The notes: generated by a model not told the origin, from the letters alone. A stretch of DNA of 64,000 nucleotides from Chlorops oryzae (GCA_020466095.1 CM035808.1:19404272-19468271); one strand, 5' to 3'; shown: positions 1 through 10,348, numbered from the stretch's first letter. Program-made: numbers and translations.

Positions 1-739
1 AGTAGGTGTCTTTTTGCGGCTATATCGGAAGGGAAATTATTTCTCATAACAACCGAAAGGCTTACAATGATCGTGCATTCGTGTGCACAAAACACTGCTT
101 TCTAATGATGACTACATATATTCTCCGCATATCCATTCAAATTCAACCTGCAGACCATTATACATAGTATTTAAACTCTTCACCGATCTATAATAGATTT
201 TCCCCATAAGTATTTTTTCTTTTGAGACCTCTCCCCATGTTTGAGAATTTACTTTACCTTGCTGCAATCCTACATGGCGATAGTGTTGCTATTGTTAATT
301 TGTGCAAATTGATCGGATGCTTGGCTTGTGCCATACGATATTATACGAGTGTGTGGTCTTCTCACCGACGCTCAACAAATGGCGTTACTAATGCTAATAA
401 TAAATAAAAATGCCGAATTGATATAAAGTGCTTTGTCTTCAATTTCAAATGAAGTCATTGGGATAGATAATATTTACAGCAGACCTCACGAGAACAGGTC
501 AAAAAGAGGCTTCTTATTGTGCAATTGAAACGGCGAAATTTCTTCTCTTTAATGTTGACTCTAAATGCTCGAATTCGACGAGGAAAAATATTAAACTTTT
601 GGCATAATATTAGATTTAAAATGAAACAAAAAAAAAAAAATGAAATACATGCAAAAGTTTTTCCAGCAACTTTTCCTTTGTAATCTCGTCATTACTCCGA
701 TGTGAAGTGCCAACTTAAAGGGATTTTAAAAGAACTATT
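1..739. other. AT-rich non-coding DNA
   Basis: I see no gene here. The longest open frame (222-407, 61 codons) has no recognisable domain and no codon-use signal. The sequence is AT-rich with short A-runs and looks like ordinary fly intergenic or intronic DNA. Confidence 0.6.
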
Positions 740-777
740 CCTTGGTTATAGGCTTTTCACACATAGGCTTATATGGT

Positions 778-1251
778 TTCCAGACTATTGCGTTAAACTG
801 AATTTAGTACCTAAAGTATACTTTAGTAGTGAGTTTAAACTGAGTTTAGGGTATTTAAATTCAGAAATAAACTCATGAGTTTAGGCATTCGTTGCTGCAA
901 CCCTAAGATTTCACTACCTTTTTTGACAACGATTAAATTACCTGTTTGCTTCTTTTTTCAAATCTTTAGAGGTGAAATGAATTTTCGTTTGTTTTAATAA
1001 TAAAAAAAAAATAAAATATCTTTCTCCCCAATTAATCTTGTTTGCGCCGGGTTTCGAACCTCAGCCTTTCGGGTTCCAAGGCGGAGGCCTATCCACTATA
1101 CCACGATATCCTTTCGATCAATCAAAGCAAACATCTAATTTAAGTTCGAACAGGCGTGTGAGCTCGTAAACTCAGAATTTACAGTCTGAAAGGGTATTTT
1201 CTAAATTCAACTTAAGGAGCTAAATTCAGATTTTAAGTTGACAGTCTGGAA
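778..1251. mobile_element. Inverted-repeat element with internal tRNA-like module (family a)
   Basis: The ends are imperfect inverted repeats of about 32 bp. The left end starts TTCCAGACTATT and continues to CTGAATTTAG. The reverse complement of the right end starts TTCCAGACTGTC and also reaches CTGAATTTAG. No clear target-site duplication is visible at the boundaries I chose, so the superfamily is open. The interior holds a tRNA-like segment on the minus strand at 1042-1110. The element lies inside a pair of 15-16 bp direct repeats (740-755 and 1493-1507) that also enclose the adjacent SINE, so it may have inserted beside or into that SINE. Confidence 0.6.
1042..1110 (-). pseudogene. tRNA-like module inside family a element
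   Basis: On the minus strand the segment reads GGTATAGTGGATAGG (A-box-like) and later GGTTCGAAACC (B-box-like), at tRNA spacing. The acceptor stem does not close and the anticodon arm has a nine-base loop, so this is not an intact tRNA. It is probably a tRNA-derived cassette carried by the surrounding inverted-repeat element. Confidence 0.6.
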
Positions 1252-1260
1252 GTCATATTA

Positions 1261-1490
1261 AGGTAGGTAGGTAGGTTGACACTTAGGCCGTTAATCGGTC
1301 CATTGTGATACCAAGGAGGTTTTCTTGTGCTTGTGTATGTCTTTTTATGTAGTGTGCCCCTAACATGCGATTTTTGAAAAACCAGTGCTAGGCTTGGAAC
1401 ATTACACTCCGTTTCGCCTGTGCCGGGAATCGAATCTCGGACCCTGCGATCAAGAGCATAGCACGCATCCCCTACGCTATCCCAGAGCCA
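1261..1490 (-). mobile_element. tRNA-derived SINE, family A, full-length copy
   Basis: Read on the minus strand, the copy begins GGCTCTGGGATAGCGTAGGG, which holds an A box (TAGCGTAGGGG). It continues to a B box (GATTCGATTCC), then a unique body, and then the 3' domain with TATCACAATGGACCG and GGCCTAAGTG. It ends in an AACCTACC tail that appears as AGGTAGGTAGG on the plus strand. No protein is encoded; such elements use LINE machinery. The direct repeats CCTTGGTTATAGGCTT (740-755) and CCTTGGTTAAGGCTT (1493-1507) may be its target-site duplication with the family a element inside. This is the reference copy for the interrupted copy at 1834-2576. Confidence 0.8.
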
Positions 1491-1602
1491 CTCCTTGGTT
1501 AAGGCTTAGCCATAATCACAAACAAGCAGTTATACCTAATAATTATAATTATTTAAAATTTTTTTTTTAATATTAATTAATAATCTTTAAAATAAAAAAA
1601 AG

Positions 1603-1761
1603 TCCTAGCTGAGGTCGTGGATGTCATTTTTTCTGTTTCTGTTTCTGTTTTTTTTTTTTTTTTCATTAATCCTGGTATCGCAACGGGCCCATGTGAGACC
1701 TAAGTGTGTCACCCTTGGTGGCAGCCACACTAACCTAACCTTTACCTAATCTAACCTAACC
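1603..1761 (+). mobile_element. tRNA-derived SINE, family B, head-truncated copy
   Basis: The copy starts within the post-B-box motif CTAGCTGAGGTCGTGGATG. It passes through a (TTTCTG)n/T-rich linker and reaches the conserved 3' domain GGTATCGCAACGGGCC, then GGCAGCCACACTAACCTAAC and a degenerate CCTAA tail. The same body occurs at 20374-20520, 36401-36578 and 44680-45245. The tRNA-like head with its promoter boxes is missing here, as in a 5'-truncated retrotransposition product. Confidence 0.75.
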
Positions 1762-1961
1762 CGACCTATTAAAGCCCGAATTAAGATTGAACTTCAATAA
1801 TTTTTTTTAATTCCTAACGATTATAATCGTTATTGTTGTGTGCCCCTAACATCCCTGCAGTAAATGCGGGGCTAATTGATCCCTTCGTCTGTAGACATGG
1901 TCAACGAGGAGGTCTACAGTTCCATTTTCGAGAGCATTGATGTTCATGTTATGAGCATGAA

Positions 1962-2033
1962 GGCTCCATAGCGTAATGGTTAGCATGTCCGATCAGCAAC
2001 CCGAAGGTTCGTGTTCGAATCCAAGGGCAGACG
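1962..2033 (+). pseudogene. tRNA-like module 1 of family b
   Basis: The plus strand reads CCATAGCGTAATGGTTAGC (A box TAGCGTAATGG) and then TGTTCGAATCC (B box) at normal tRNA spacing. The anticodon stem does not pair and the acceptor is imperfect, so it is tRNA-related but not functional. Its head resembles tRNAs with a GCGYAATGGTTAGC D-arm. It lies about 110 bp inside the left end of the element. Confidence 0.6.
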
Positions 2034-2224
2034 AGTAAAAGTGGAAAAATTGTAAAATTCGCAGGATTATTTTCATGGATTCTTTGGGTGAGAAGAGAGA
2101 AAAAGAAGTTTCCATTTTGAATTCTCGTGAATGCTTTCATAGTTCTCACAAAAATATTTTTTTAAGCATGTTAAGTAACTATAATATTATCCACTTACAA
2201 AAAAAACAAAAAATATTTCGGCAC

Positions 2225-2296
2225 CCGCCCGAGTGAGATTCGAACTCGGGTCTTCAGGTTGAAAGGCCAGACTCTTCACACTGAGCCATCTGAGCC
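2225..2296 (-). pseudogene. tRNA-like module 2 of family b
   Basis: On the minus strand the segment reads CAGATGGCTCAGTGTGAAG (A-box-like) and AGTTCGAATCTC (B box), with a CCGAG...CTCGG-type T-arm. The anticodon arm is degenerate. It faces the plus-strand module at 1962-2033, so one element carries two convergent tRNA-like cassettes. Confidence 0.6.
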
Positions 2297-2805
2297 CTGT
2301 GCACGGCGCTTTCTATTTACGTACTATAGCTAATGAGCTGACTGGTGACCGCTCGAACATATGCTCATACAAAGTGTCAATAGGAGAATACAATGGCACG
2401 GGTAAAGTTGGTCACTAGTACCGGTGACGGAGGAACTTGTGACAGATTGAAATAGTCACTAGTGACAATTACTGCAGGGATGCGATTTTCGAAAAAGAAG
2501 TGCTAGGCTTGGAATATTACACTCCGTTTCGCCTGTGCCGGGAATCGAACCTCGGACCCTCTGCTATCCAAGATCCTATAATCGTTATATACTTATTTAT
2601 TTATTTTTTTATTTATTTTTTTTTTAAATTATTTTTAGTCATTCAAATCGCAATTAAATTTAGATTTTTTTAAAATAACTTTTTAGTTATTTCAATAACT
2701 TTGCATTTAAATGAAATTGTTTTAAAAATAATCCAAAATAATCTCAATTTTATCGATAGTTTACGAAAATAACCCATAGATTTTTTCATCAACCTGCCAT
2801 GCAAG

Positions 2806-2877
2806 GGGGGTGTAGCTCAGAGGTAGAGCGCTCGCTTCGCATGTGAGAAGTCCCGGGTTCAATCCCCGGCACCTCCA
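2806..2877 (+). tRNA. tRNA-Ala (anticodon CGC)
   Basis: This is a complete 72-nt cloverleaf. The acceptor GGGGGTG pairs with CACCTCC and includes a G3:U70 pair, the classic alanine identity element. The D-stem is GCTC/GAGC, and the anticodon stem CTCGC/GTGAG carries loop TTCGCAT with anticodon CGC at 2838-2840. The T-arm is CCGGG-TTCAATC-CCCGG and the discriminator base is A. The A box (TAGCTCAGAGG) and B box (GGTTCAATCCC) are intact. The CCA end is not encoded and there is no intron. A run of five T at 2890-2894 is a suitable Pol III stop. It is the only tRNA in the window that folds fully, although tRNA-derived debris surrounds it. Confidence 0.96.
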
Positions 2878-2889
2878 ACAGTAAATTTA

Positions 2890-2894
2890 TTTTT
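2890..2894 (+). terminator. Pol III T-run terminator of tRNA-Ala
   Basis: Five consecutive T lie 13 bases past the mature 3' end of the tRNA. RNA polymerase III stops at runs of four or more T. Confidence 0.75.
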
Positions 2895-2999
2895 ACCGAC
2901 TGAACGAAATGGAGAGAAACTGGTTATTTTTTGCTGGATAGGACATTTGCTGGCCGGGACATTTAAAAAGCCAAAAAGAAAATGAAGATTCTGAGCTAA

Positions 3000-3188
3000 A
3001 ACTGTTGCCAGTTTTTTTTTTTTTTTTGCGGGAAATCCCGCTAAACAAGGCCAAAGTTCATTAAAATTTAATTTTAAAATATTATTAAAACTTGGTCCCT
3101 TGAGGTCCCGTATATATTTCCCTGACCACTTTTCTGGCCTAAATGATCTTTATAATTCCGCGGAGATTCCGCTAAATTGGCAACAGTG
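3000..3188. mobile_element. hAT-like MITE, CACTGTTGCCA family, diverged copy
   Basis: The ends are ACTGTTGCCAG and TTGGCAACAGTG, matching the better copy at 56181-56394 along the whole length (shared TTGGTCCC..AGGTCCC and GAGATTCCGCTAAATTGGC). A T-run has expanded after the left end. No clean 8-bp duplication remains, so the copy is old or its edges are damaged. Confidence 0.75.
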
Positions 3189-5195
3189 GCTAGCAGTCCT
3201 AATCATTATTTTGAAGACGAAATTTTGATTGGAGTGAAGGAGTGATGGCAAAGGGTAAAAGAGGATGAGAGAGCAACGGAGAGGAAGAGAAGGAGCGACA
3301 TCTTGATTTTCTGGAAATATTTAATTAAGGATAAGACAGAATCATTTAACCAAATGGATTGAAATTCTTTTGGGCGGGATTTGATGAACCGACTTAACAA
3401 AATTTTTATCTGATTGTGAGCTCAGATTAAATCAGTTTTACCGTGCGGCTACATAAATAGCTGTATTAATTTGCGTACTTTATTAAGAGCATTTTAAGAA
3501 ATTCGATATCCTTAGCACACAAACATAACTCAGTCGTTAGTACCCCGAAACCCATTCGGGTGCACAGAGTTAAGCGATTTCTCTAATTAACTGCATTTTA
3601 CTTGTTAAGACCAAAATCCCTTCATTAGGACAACGATTACGCCTTGACTCGACACCACTTCAATTTGTATGTGCTTGTGCTGCGTGTATGAAAGCTGTCA
3701 TTGTGTTAGTGGGAGTTCAGCTATCAAGTTTCCATTCTCTGCTTTCGCGTAGTTGGTGAGCACTTTCTTGCCATAATCCGTCTTCCGCAAACGCCCTCAC
3801 TCGGGGGCACGACATTTTACCAGCAATGGCCTTCAAACAATCGCATTCATATGGCGTTGTTGTTGGAAATTCTCTTGTCTTCATGTTGTTGCTTTTTTCT
3901 TGCTTTCATTTCTTTTCGTTGTTGTTCCTTTTTTGTAAATATTAGCGCCACAGAGAGGCGCCGCAGCATTTAAATGTGAATTGCAGCAACACAAGAAACA
4001 AGAACATGGAAACGAGGCGGTCGTCAGTGTTCGCAGAGCAACAACTTTGCACGAACAATTTTCCGCAATCATTAGACAACAAAAATAAAAGGAAAAGAAA
4101 AAAAAACCACAAAAAAAAAAAACTGGCGCCACGATTCTTTTGCGTGTATGTGTTATAGTCCGACAATAAAGGCGGTCGGAAAGTGGGCTGCCTTTTCATC
4201 CACTCAGCCGGGCGAAACATAAACTCAGGTTCTGACTGCTTCGTGTCGTAAAAGCAGTTGATTTGGATATTTTAGTGAGCGCTCGAATTGTGGGTCGCGC
4301 ATAGGGTCCTGCCGCGTTCCCTTAACTTTTGGCGTTTTGCAGGAAAATCGTAAAAATGTCGAATCGACTCTGAACCCAGTCGAATCGTGCTAAAGGCGTG
4401 TGTACACGAAGGACCTTACGCAACGTGAATTCTAGTTACACAATTTTTGCCACATGTGGCGAGTTCATGGAAAAGCGGGCGGATGTGAAAGGCGAGGCGT
4501 GAAACTGCATTAAACTTCGAATTCGATTTCGATTGGTAAACAACAAAAAAAAAAAAAAATGGATGATTTCGCCGCTGCTGCAGACAATCAATTGACCCAA
4601 CTGAACCGCACTGCTTCGCTCTGACCTTCAGCGGAATTATTTCGAAATCAAATTGCTTTCTTATCATGCTTTAATGATTTATGTTACTTTGCTGTGATTG
4701 AAATGGTTTCTACGTCGCCTGAATTTAAGTGCTGCCGGATTCGCTCCATTAATACTTTCGCTAATCAATCTTAAAACTATTTATGGACGCAAATTCTGTG
4801 TGTGTGTGTGTGATTGTGTATGTGGCAGTGGCGTACGGCGGCGTGAATTTGGGGTCCAACCATCATAGAAGACCAAGAAAATTAGGGTCGTTAATCATAT
4901 CAATCATTTCGATTGAATTGAAAAACGAAAAGGTTTCTTGTCGTGATTTATCTCAATTTTATAATTCGCGTAATCTACAGTTTGAAAATTACTTTAAGGA
5001 TGCCTTTGGGGCAAGTCTTTCAGAAAAATTTTTACCGTTTTTGAGGGATACATCCATTGGTACGTGGATTGGTAAAACTATATACATATACCAATAGGTA
5101 GATTGTAAGATGCATAGATAGAATGAAAAGATGGATACATCGATAGATTGATAGATGGAAAGTTGGAAATATGGAAATATGAAAAGACGGTTAGA
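3189..5195. other. Non-coding DNA, no recognisable gene
   Basis: Several short overlapping frames (3881-4220, 4416-4667, 4783-5097) are F/K-rich and lack domains. A (TG)n run lies at about 4797-4812. The few GC-richer patches, for example 3780-3800, carry no clear exon. Confidence 0.55.
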
Positions 5196-6075
5196 TGAAA
5201 AAATGGATGCATGGATGGATAGATGTATGGATAGATGGATGGATGGATGGATGGATGGATGGATGGATGGATGGATGGATGGATGGATGATGGATGGATG
5301 GATGGATGGATAGATGGATGGATAGATGGATGGATAGATGGATGAAGATAGATGGATGATGATGGATGGATAGATGGATGGATGATGGATGGATGAGATG
5401 GATGTGATGATGGATAGATGGATGGATAGATGGATGGATAGATGGATGGATAGATGGATGGATAGATGGATGGATAGATGGATGGATAGATTGATGGATA
5501 GATGGATGAATAGATAGATGGATATATGGATGGAAAGATGGATGAAGAGATGGATGGATAGATGGATGGATAGATGGATTGATAGATGGATGGATAGATG
5601 GATGGATGGATGGTGAATGGATAGATGGATGGATAGATGGATGGATAGATGGATGGATAGATGGATGGATAGATGGATGGATAGATGGATGGATAGATGG
5701 ATGGATAGATGGATGATATGGATGGAAGATGGATGGATAGATGGATGGATAGATGGATGGATAGATGGATGGATAGATGGATGGATAGATGGATGGATAG
5801 ATGGATGGATATATGGATGGAAAGATGGATGAAGATATGGATGGATAGATGGATGGATGGATAGGTGAATGGATAGATGGATGGATAGATGGATGGATAG
5901 ATGGATGGATAGATGGATGGATAGATGGATGGAATAGATGGATGATAGATAGATGGATATATGGATGGAAAGATGGATGATAGAGATGGATGGAAAGATG
6001 GATGGATAGAGATGGATGGATAGATGGATAGGTGAATGGATAGATGGATGGATAGATAGATGGATATATGGATTG
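5196..6075. repeat. GGATGGATAGAT minisatellite, about 0.9 kb
   Basis: The array is built from GGAT and AGAT tetramers, most often in the order GGATGGATAGAT. It has interspersed variants such as GGATGATGG, GGATATATGG, GGAAAGATGG and GGTGAATGG. It begins with a purer GGAT run at 5236-5290 and decays after about 6075. A frame at 5617-5832 that would encode a WMDR repeat is only a translation of the array. The frequent one-base losses could be natural slippage or consensus error. Confidence 0.95.
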
Positions 6076-7671
6076 ATATATAGACGGAAAGACAGTTGGA
6101 TGGTTAGATATATAGAGAAAAAGATGGAGAGATGGAAATATAGATAGATAAATAGAAGATAAGTATATGTAAATAAATAAGTATATAATTAGATAAATAT
6201 AAAGGCATAAAGGTAGGTAGTCATAGACCTTAGCAACGGCTTCGTGCCTTAGATGACCTTTCGAAGTTAAGTATTTTAAATCGATTTAAAAAAAAAACTA
6301 AGTCGATAAGCCGAAAACTCTCGTCGGACTCAGAGTTTGGAGTGAGTACGACATATCCTCTTACTAGAAGGCCTTTTGTATAGCAATAGGTACTATATAA
6401 GATCATCGATAATTAGATAAGACTTATCTTTACAAAAGAAAGAGCTGAATCACTTGTAACCTCAATTGCCTAAATTCCTGGTATTGAAGTGGATCCGAAA
6501 AGCTTTACGCTTTCAATAAATTCTTATCACATTGATAATCTTAATTTTCTATCGGTCTCCAGAAACTTGACCCAATCTTTATATGAGCTACATATGTATA
6601 TTTAATTAAAAACATGACGTCTATGGAATTTCGAGTACTTGCTCGTAATTATGAAAATTTCTAAGTTTCCAAATTCGAATAAGACGGACCCAATCACTCT
6701 TCGAGAATTTGATCATTTTTACAACAAGTAACTATAATCTGATTTAATAATAGGTACAAACAGAAAGCTTTCTCGGCAAAAGGACTCAACTCGCCTTTGT
6801 GTGATTTTCCTAATTATAGCTTAAGTATCCTTCACAAATTCTTAAGTAAAAATCGCTGTCATCCCGTTGAGTTGCAACCCCTTCGTTCACGGTAAAGCTC
6901 AATTTTTGGTAATGACCTTCTCGGCGGTTTTTTTATTGTTTCTTATCCGTTCAAGGACTCGAAACTTTTTTTTACTTTCCTCTAACAAACAACAACAAAG
7001 TAAAATAGCTCAGCAAGTGATAGAAGTCCCCCGAAAACAGCCCACACGTGTTAATCTCCTTAGCTTGATTATGAACAATTTCCGTATTCCATTGTCCAAG
7101 TCCAAAATAATCGTACAAGCTTCTAATCCCGCCAATCAAGAGATCAAAGACAAAAACAAAATTAAAAAAAAACTTTGCTCAACTGTGTGATATCTTGTTT
7201 TCCCATTTTTCTCGCACGCCAGACTCGTTCATATTTTACGCTCATTTATTCTAAAAAGCGATTAAGTCCGCCGAACAAAAGGTGTGGAAATGCTTGAAAA
7301 ATATGTATATTAAACTGAAAATGCGTGTTCGAATGAGATTAACGCTGCGGGCTATCATGTGCGTTGTCAACCTTTTCGGTTGCCAGTAAAAAAAAAAAAA
7401 AATTAAATTTTATTTTAGGTATTTCTCATTTTCATCTCATTGTCAGTCCACGCTCGAGTCGAGGCATTTTCGGCAGTTGTCATAATTTGAATATTACTAG
7501 TTGACCGTATAATAATTTACTAAAACTGGTTGACAAATCGATGTAAAAATTATTTTTTTATTCGTTTTTGAACAGCGACTATAAATAAAGACAAAAGCAA
7601 ACAAAAATAATTGAACCGAAATATCTCGATTTCGATAGTGTCTAAAAGAATCAAAATTGTATGGAGGGGGT
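6076..7671. other. Non-coding DNA
   Basis: After the minisatellite the sequence is AT-rich and unique in this window. The longest frame, 6867-7190 (107 codons), is not supported by any motif or by splice context. I recognise nothing else. Confidence 0.5.
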
Positions 7672-7820
7672 CAGTAGCGTAGTGAGGGGGAAGGTTTGAA
7701 ACGATATTTTAACTTTTTATAAAGGTCTTTTTATTTACTCAGAACGGTGGGCGAAGCGGCACTTCCTACATTCTTCCCCCATTGTTTCCCTGGGCGACCA
7801 AGTGTCTCGCTACGCCACTG
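7672..7820. mobile_element. hAT-like MITE, CAGTGGCGTAGC ends
   Basis: The left end reads CAGTAGCGTAGTGAG and the right end, reversed, reads CAGTGGCGTAGCGAG. The flanks GAGGGGGT (7664-7671) and GAGGGGAT (7821-7828) match at seven of eight positions, as expected for an 8-bp hAT target duplication. The 149-bp interior has no coding capacity. CAGTGGCGTAGC-type ends are common in insect hAT elements. Confidence 0.75.
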
Positions 7821-8284
7821 GAGGGGATTCTTGTGCCGAAGCGAGGCTCAGCAGGCGATCGTGTTAGATGAATGTATATTTACATAATTTGGTCTTTATT
7901 GGGAGATAAAATCTTATAACGTCCGACAACTAAATTTTTTTCGAATTTCTGTTTACGTTTATTTCTATTTTTCAGAATGAAATCGGAATTTTATGAATGA
8001 TTTTCGTCGAAAGCGCGTCAAATTTAAATAATTAGGCAAAAAATCGATCGCCTTAAGCCCATGTATTGATTTTTAGATTGCGTATAGTGCCTTTTTGAAC
8101 TTTTATTTATTCGAGTTATGCTCTTTATGTGTACTACGGTGAGGTTAGGAGAATCGCTTGAAAAATTTCCACCTCACGCTGAGAATGGCACTTAATAAGG
8201 GGGAGATTCTGAGCTACTGTTTGCAGTTTCAGAAAAGAAGGACATTTATCATTTTATCCCAATTTTTCATCCTGATTCATATTA

Positions 8285-8454
8285 GGGGTATTCACAAAGG
8301 CGTGTTAAAACGTTGGAAAGTCGGAAAATCGGAAAATTGCGACTTCTTAAAATTTTTTTTTAAACTTTTTTGTATCGTGCACAACTTTTTAAGCAATTAA
8401 AATTTTCCGATTTCTCGACTTTCAAACGTTTTAACACGCCTTTGTGAATACCCC
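8285..8454. mobile_element. Near-palindromic MITE, GGGGTATTCACAAAGG ends
   Basis: Each end begins GGGGTATTCACAAAGGCGTG, and the inverted match runs for nearly 60 bp per arm with few differences, so most of the 170-bp element can fold into one hairpin. TA flanks both sides (8283-8284 and 8455-8456), which suggests a Tc1/mariner-type duplication. A more diverged copy lies at 51295-51448. Confidence 0.8.
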
Positions 8455-8506
8455 TATTGTATTAAATTTTACGCGACTTTTACCACCAAGAACCGTTGCG
8501 CTTTGA

Positions 8507-8634
8507 GAAAGGGCGTAGCGAAAGAAAGCGTGCTTTGGTGGTGCTTTTTGGACCAGTTTGGAACTAGACCCAAACCAGACTGGTTGTAATCAGTTTTTTT
8601 TTTTTAAAGCACTCTTTCTCTCGCTACGCCTTTG
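8507..8634. repeat. Imperfect inverted repeat, possible MITE
   Basis: GGGCGTAGCGAAAGAAAGCG on the left is mirrored on the right by CTCTTTCTCTCGCTACGCC. The middle holds a second small hairpin formed by ACCAGTTTGG and CCAAACCAGACTGG. I could not define a target duplication, so the exact edges are uncertain. Confidence 0.5.
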
Positions 8635-8765
8635 CCTTTAAGCAATATTTTCAGCGTCACATCTTTCTATCGTTCTTCAAACAAGTTGCTTTTCTTCATT
8701 GATTTTTTTTTTGGATTCAAATTAATTTCAATCCAAAAGCAGGATCCAAAAGCTTAAATTGGTCT

Positions 8766-9532
8766 AGCCCGACTTTGATAGACCCAGGACGTGAGTCCCA
8801 GGTTCCCGACGATCTGACTGGTTTCTACGCCTTTTCTCGTGACAGTGCACGGAACAGATCAATTTTTCCTTTCATTCCTCTTGGTGAACCTACATATGTT
8901 TCGGATCTGAAGCTTTTACGCTATTAACCTACTTCGGAAGATACGAAAAATCTCCATTTGTGGGCGTGGAAGTTGGCGGACCACGCATATTTCTCCCAAT
9001 CACCTCTGACACATCGTGGTTAATATCTATACTTGAAATTTGAAGCTCCTACGCCTTTCCATTCGAAATTTACGAAAAATCTTCTGGCGGGTGTGTCGAT
9101 ATACATACATAGCTGTTGAGGGACTATGCCGATGTTTTTCGGGAATATATCTCTCCTGCTCCTTCGCCATTGCACTAAATATCAAAGAAAAATGTTAAAT
9201 GGCTCTTGAATTTTAATCATTTTCCTCCATATACATTTATTCGGTTTCTCTGCTCGTTGCTGGGTGGAATACTAATTTTGAATTTATAATCATCCTCTGG
9301 GCCCAACATGCCTACGAACCGAACTTCGACAATATTGGTTCAGCCGTTTCGGAAGAGATCCGGCCACAGACGAAGAGACAGACAGGCAGGGGAATATGTC
9401 TAGATCGATTCAGCTTTCGATCCTCATCAAAAACAATATTTTATGGGAATTTCTACACCTTATGGGGTTATATCTAACTTTGTAACAGCAGATCCGCACA
9501 AAATTGGCAAGCTCTGCCGAAGCTGGGTATAA
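8766..9532 (+). repeat. Diverged copy of the fly 'CCCGACTTT...GGGTATAA' repeat
   Basis: It opens with AGCCCGACTTTGATAGACCC and contains the internal units GAAGCTTTTACG and GTGGGCGTGGAAGTTGGCGG. It includes TTGGTTCAGCCGTTTCGG followed by a short GACAGACAGGCAGG run, and it closes with GAAGCTGGGTATAAG. It follows the same order as the longer copy at 23672-24876 but has fewer, decayed units. It has no coding capacity. Confidence 0.8.
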
Positions 9533-10348
9533 GAACTCGATATGCTTTATCCATTGTTGTTTTTAATTTTCTGTCTTCGGAAAACATAAATACAGGTTTG
9601 AGGATATACATATATATACATGTGTATTCTTAATCAGAATGGAAATAATTTGGTACAAAGGTATATAAGGTTCAAATGACGATTTGAAGTGAAAAACTAT
9701 TTTTGCTTACCACTGAAATGGAGGAGTTTCGCAAAAACGGGGCCTAATAGGCCCATTTCAATGTCCATTGCTTTCATATTTAAACTCATGTATACGCTGG
9801 ACATGCAGTGAGTAGACAAGTTCCAGTAATGGAATTGTCTGAAATCTAGTTAAAGTTTTCATGACAGGTAGGTATTCTCCCGAAATATGAAAATTTTCAA
9901 AAGTCTTATATTTTTCCCAATAAAAAACTCTATCGGCGCCAGGGCAAGCGGGCCTTATTCCATCAAAATTTGCTAAAAATCACATGCAAAAACAAAAATA
10001 ATTGACAGTTCCATTACTTCATTGAATAAAAGCTTTTGTGAAACTTTTAATTTTATTTGAGTAGGATAAATTGAAAATATGACCTTGCCACTTATTCTTT
10101 GTGACAAAAAGTAAAAATTTCTCAATCTATTCTATTTATGTTTTTAGTACATTTTGAAAACATATATTTTTTGCAGTCAAAATTCAAGGTTTCAAAACAA
10201 AAATATTGCTCGTCATATCTTTTGTGTTGGCAGAGTGGCCAGCTTTATTTAAAATGTAGCAAATTCTTCTAACGAAATATTAAGTGCTGCCAACTGTTTG
10301 AAAGTCTCCAATATTTAATTTTCAAATAGGGCAACCTATTCACTGTGG
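9533..10348. other. Non-coding DNA
   Basis: The stretch is AT-rich without a gene. A small palindrome GGGGCCTAATAGGCCC lies at about 9739-9754. Nothing else is recognised. Confidence 0.45.

Larger units (their letters stand above)
1853..2479. mobile_element. Inverted-repeat element with two tRNA-like modules (family b)
   Basis: The terminal inverted repeats are CCCTGCAGTAAATG and, at the right end reversed, CCCTGCAGTAATTG (13 of 14). It sits inside a SINE-A, and the intact SINE-A at 1261-1490 shows the unoccupied sequence, which leaves AT as a 2-bp target duplication (1851-1852 and 2480-2481). Subterminal GTCAC/GTGAC motifs recur near the right end. Two tRNA-like segments lie inside, one on each strand, pointing inward. 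A 2-bp AT duplication would fit some ISL2EU-type elements, but no transposase is present to decide. Confidence 0.75.
1822..2588 (-). mobile_element. SINE-A copy with 12-bp target duplication, split by a TIR element
   Basis: Direct repeats TATAATCGTTAT at 1822-1833 and 2577-2588 bracket a partial SINE-A. The SINE parts are 1834-1850 and 2482-2576, which join across the inserted element 1853-2479. The joined text matches the uninterrupted SINE-A at 1261-1490 (TGTGCCCCTAAC, AT, GCGATTTT). The copy keeps the B box (GGTTCGATTCC on the minus strand) but lacks the usual 3' domain and part of the head, so it integrated as a partial copy. Confidence 0.8.

Noticed and set aside
5617..5832. 71-codon open frame encoding a WMDR repeat
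   Set aside because: It is the direct translation of the GGATGGATAGAT minisatellite; the frame breaks wherever a unit loses a base.
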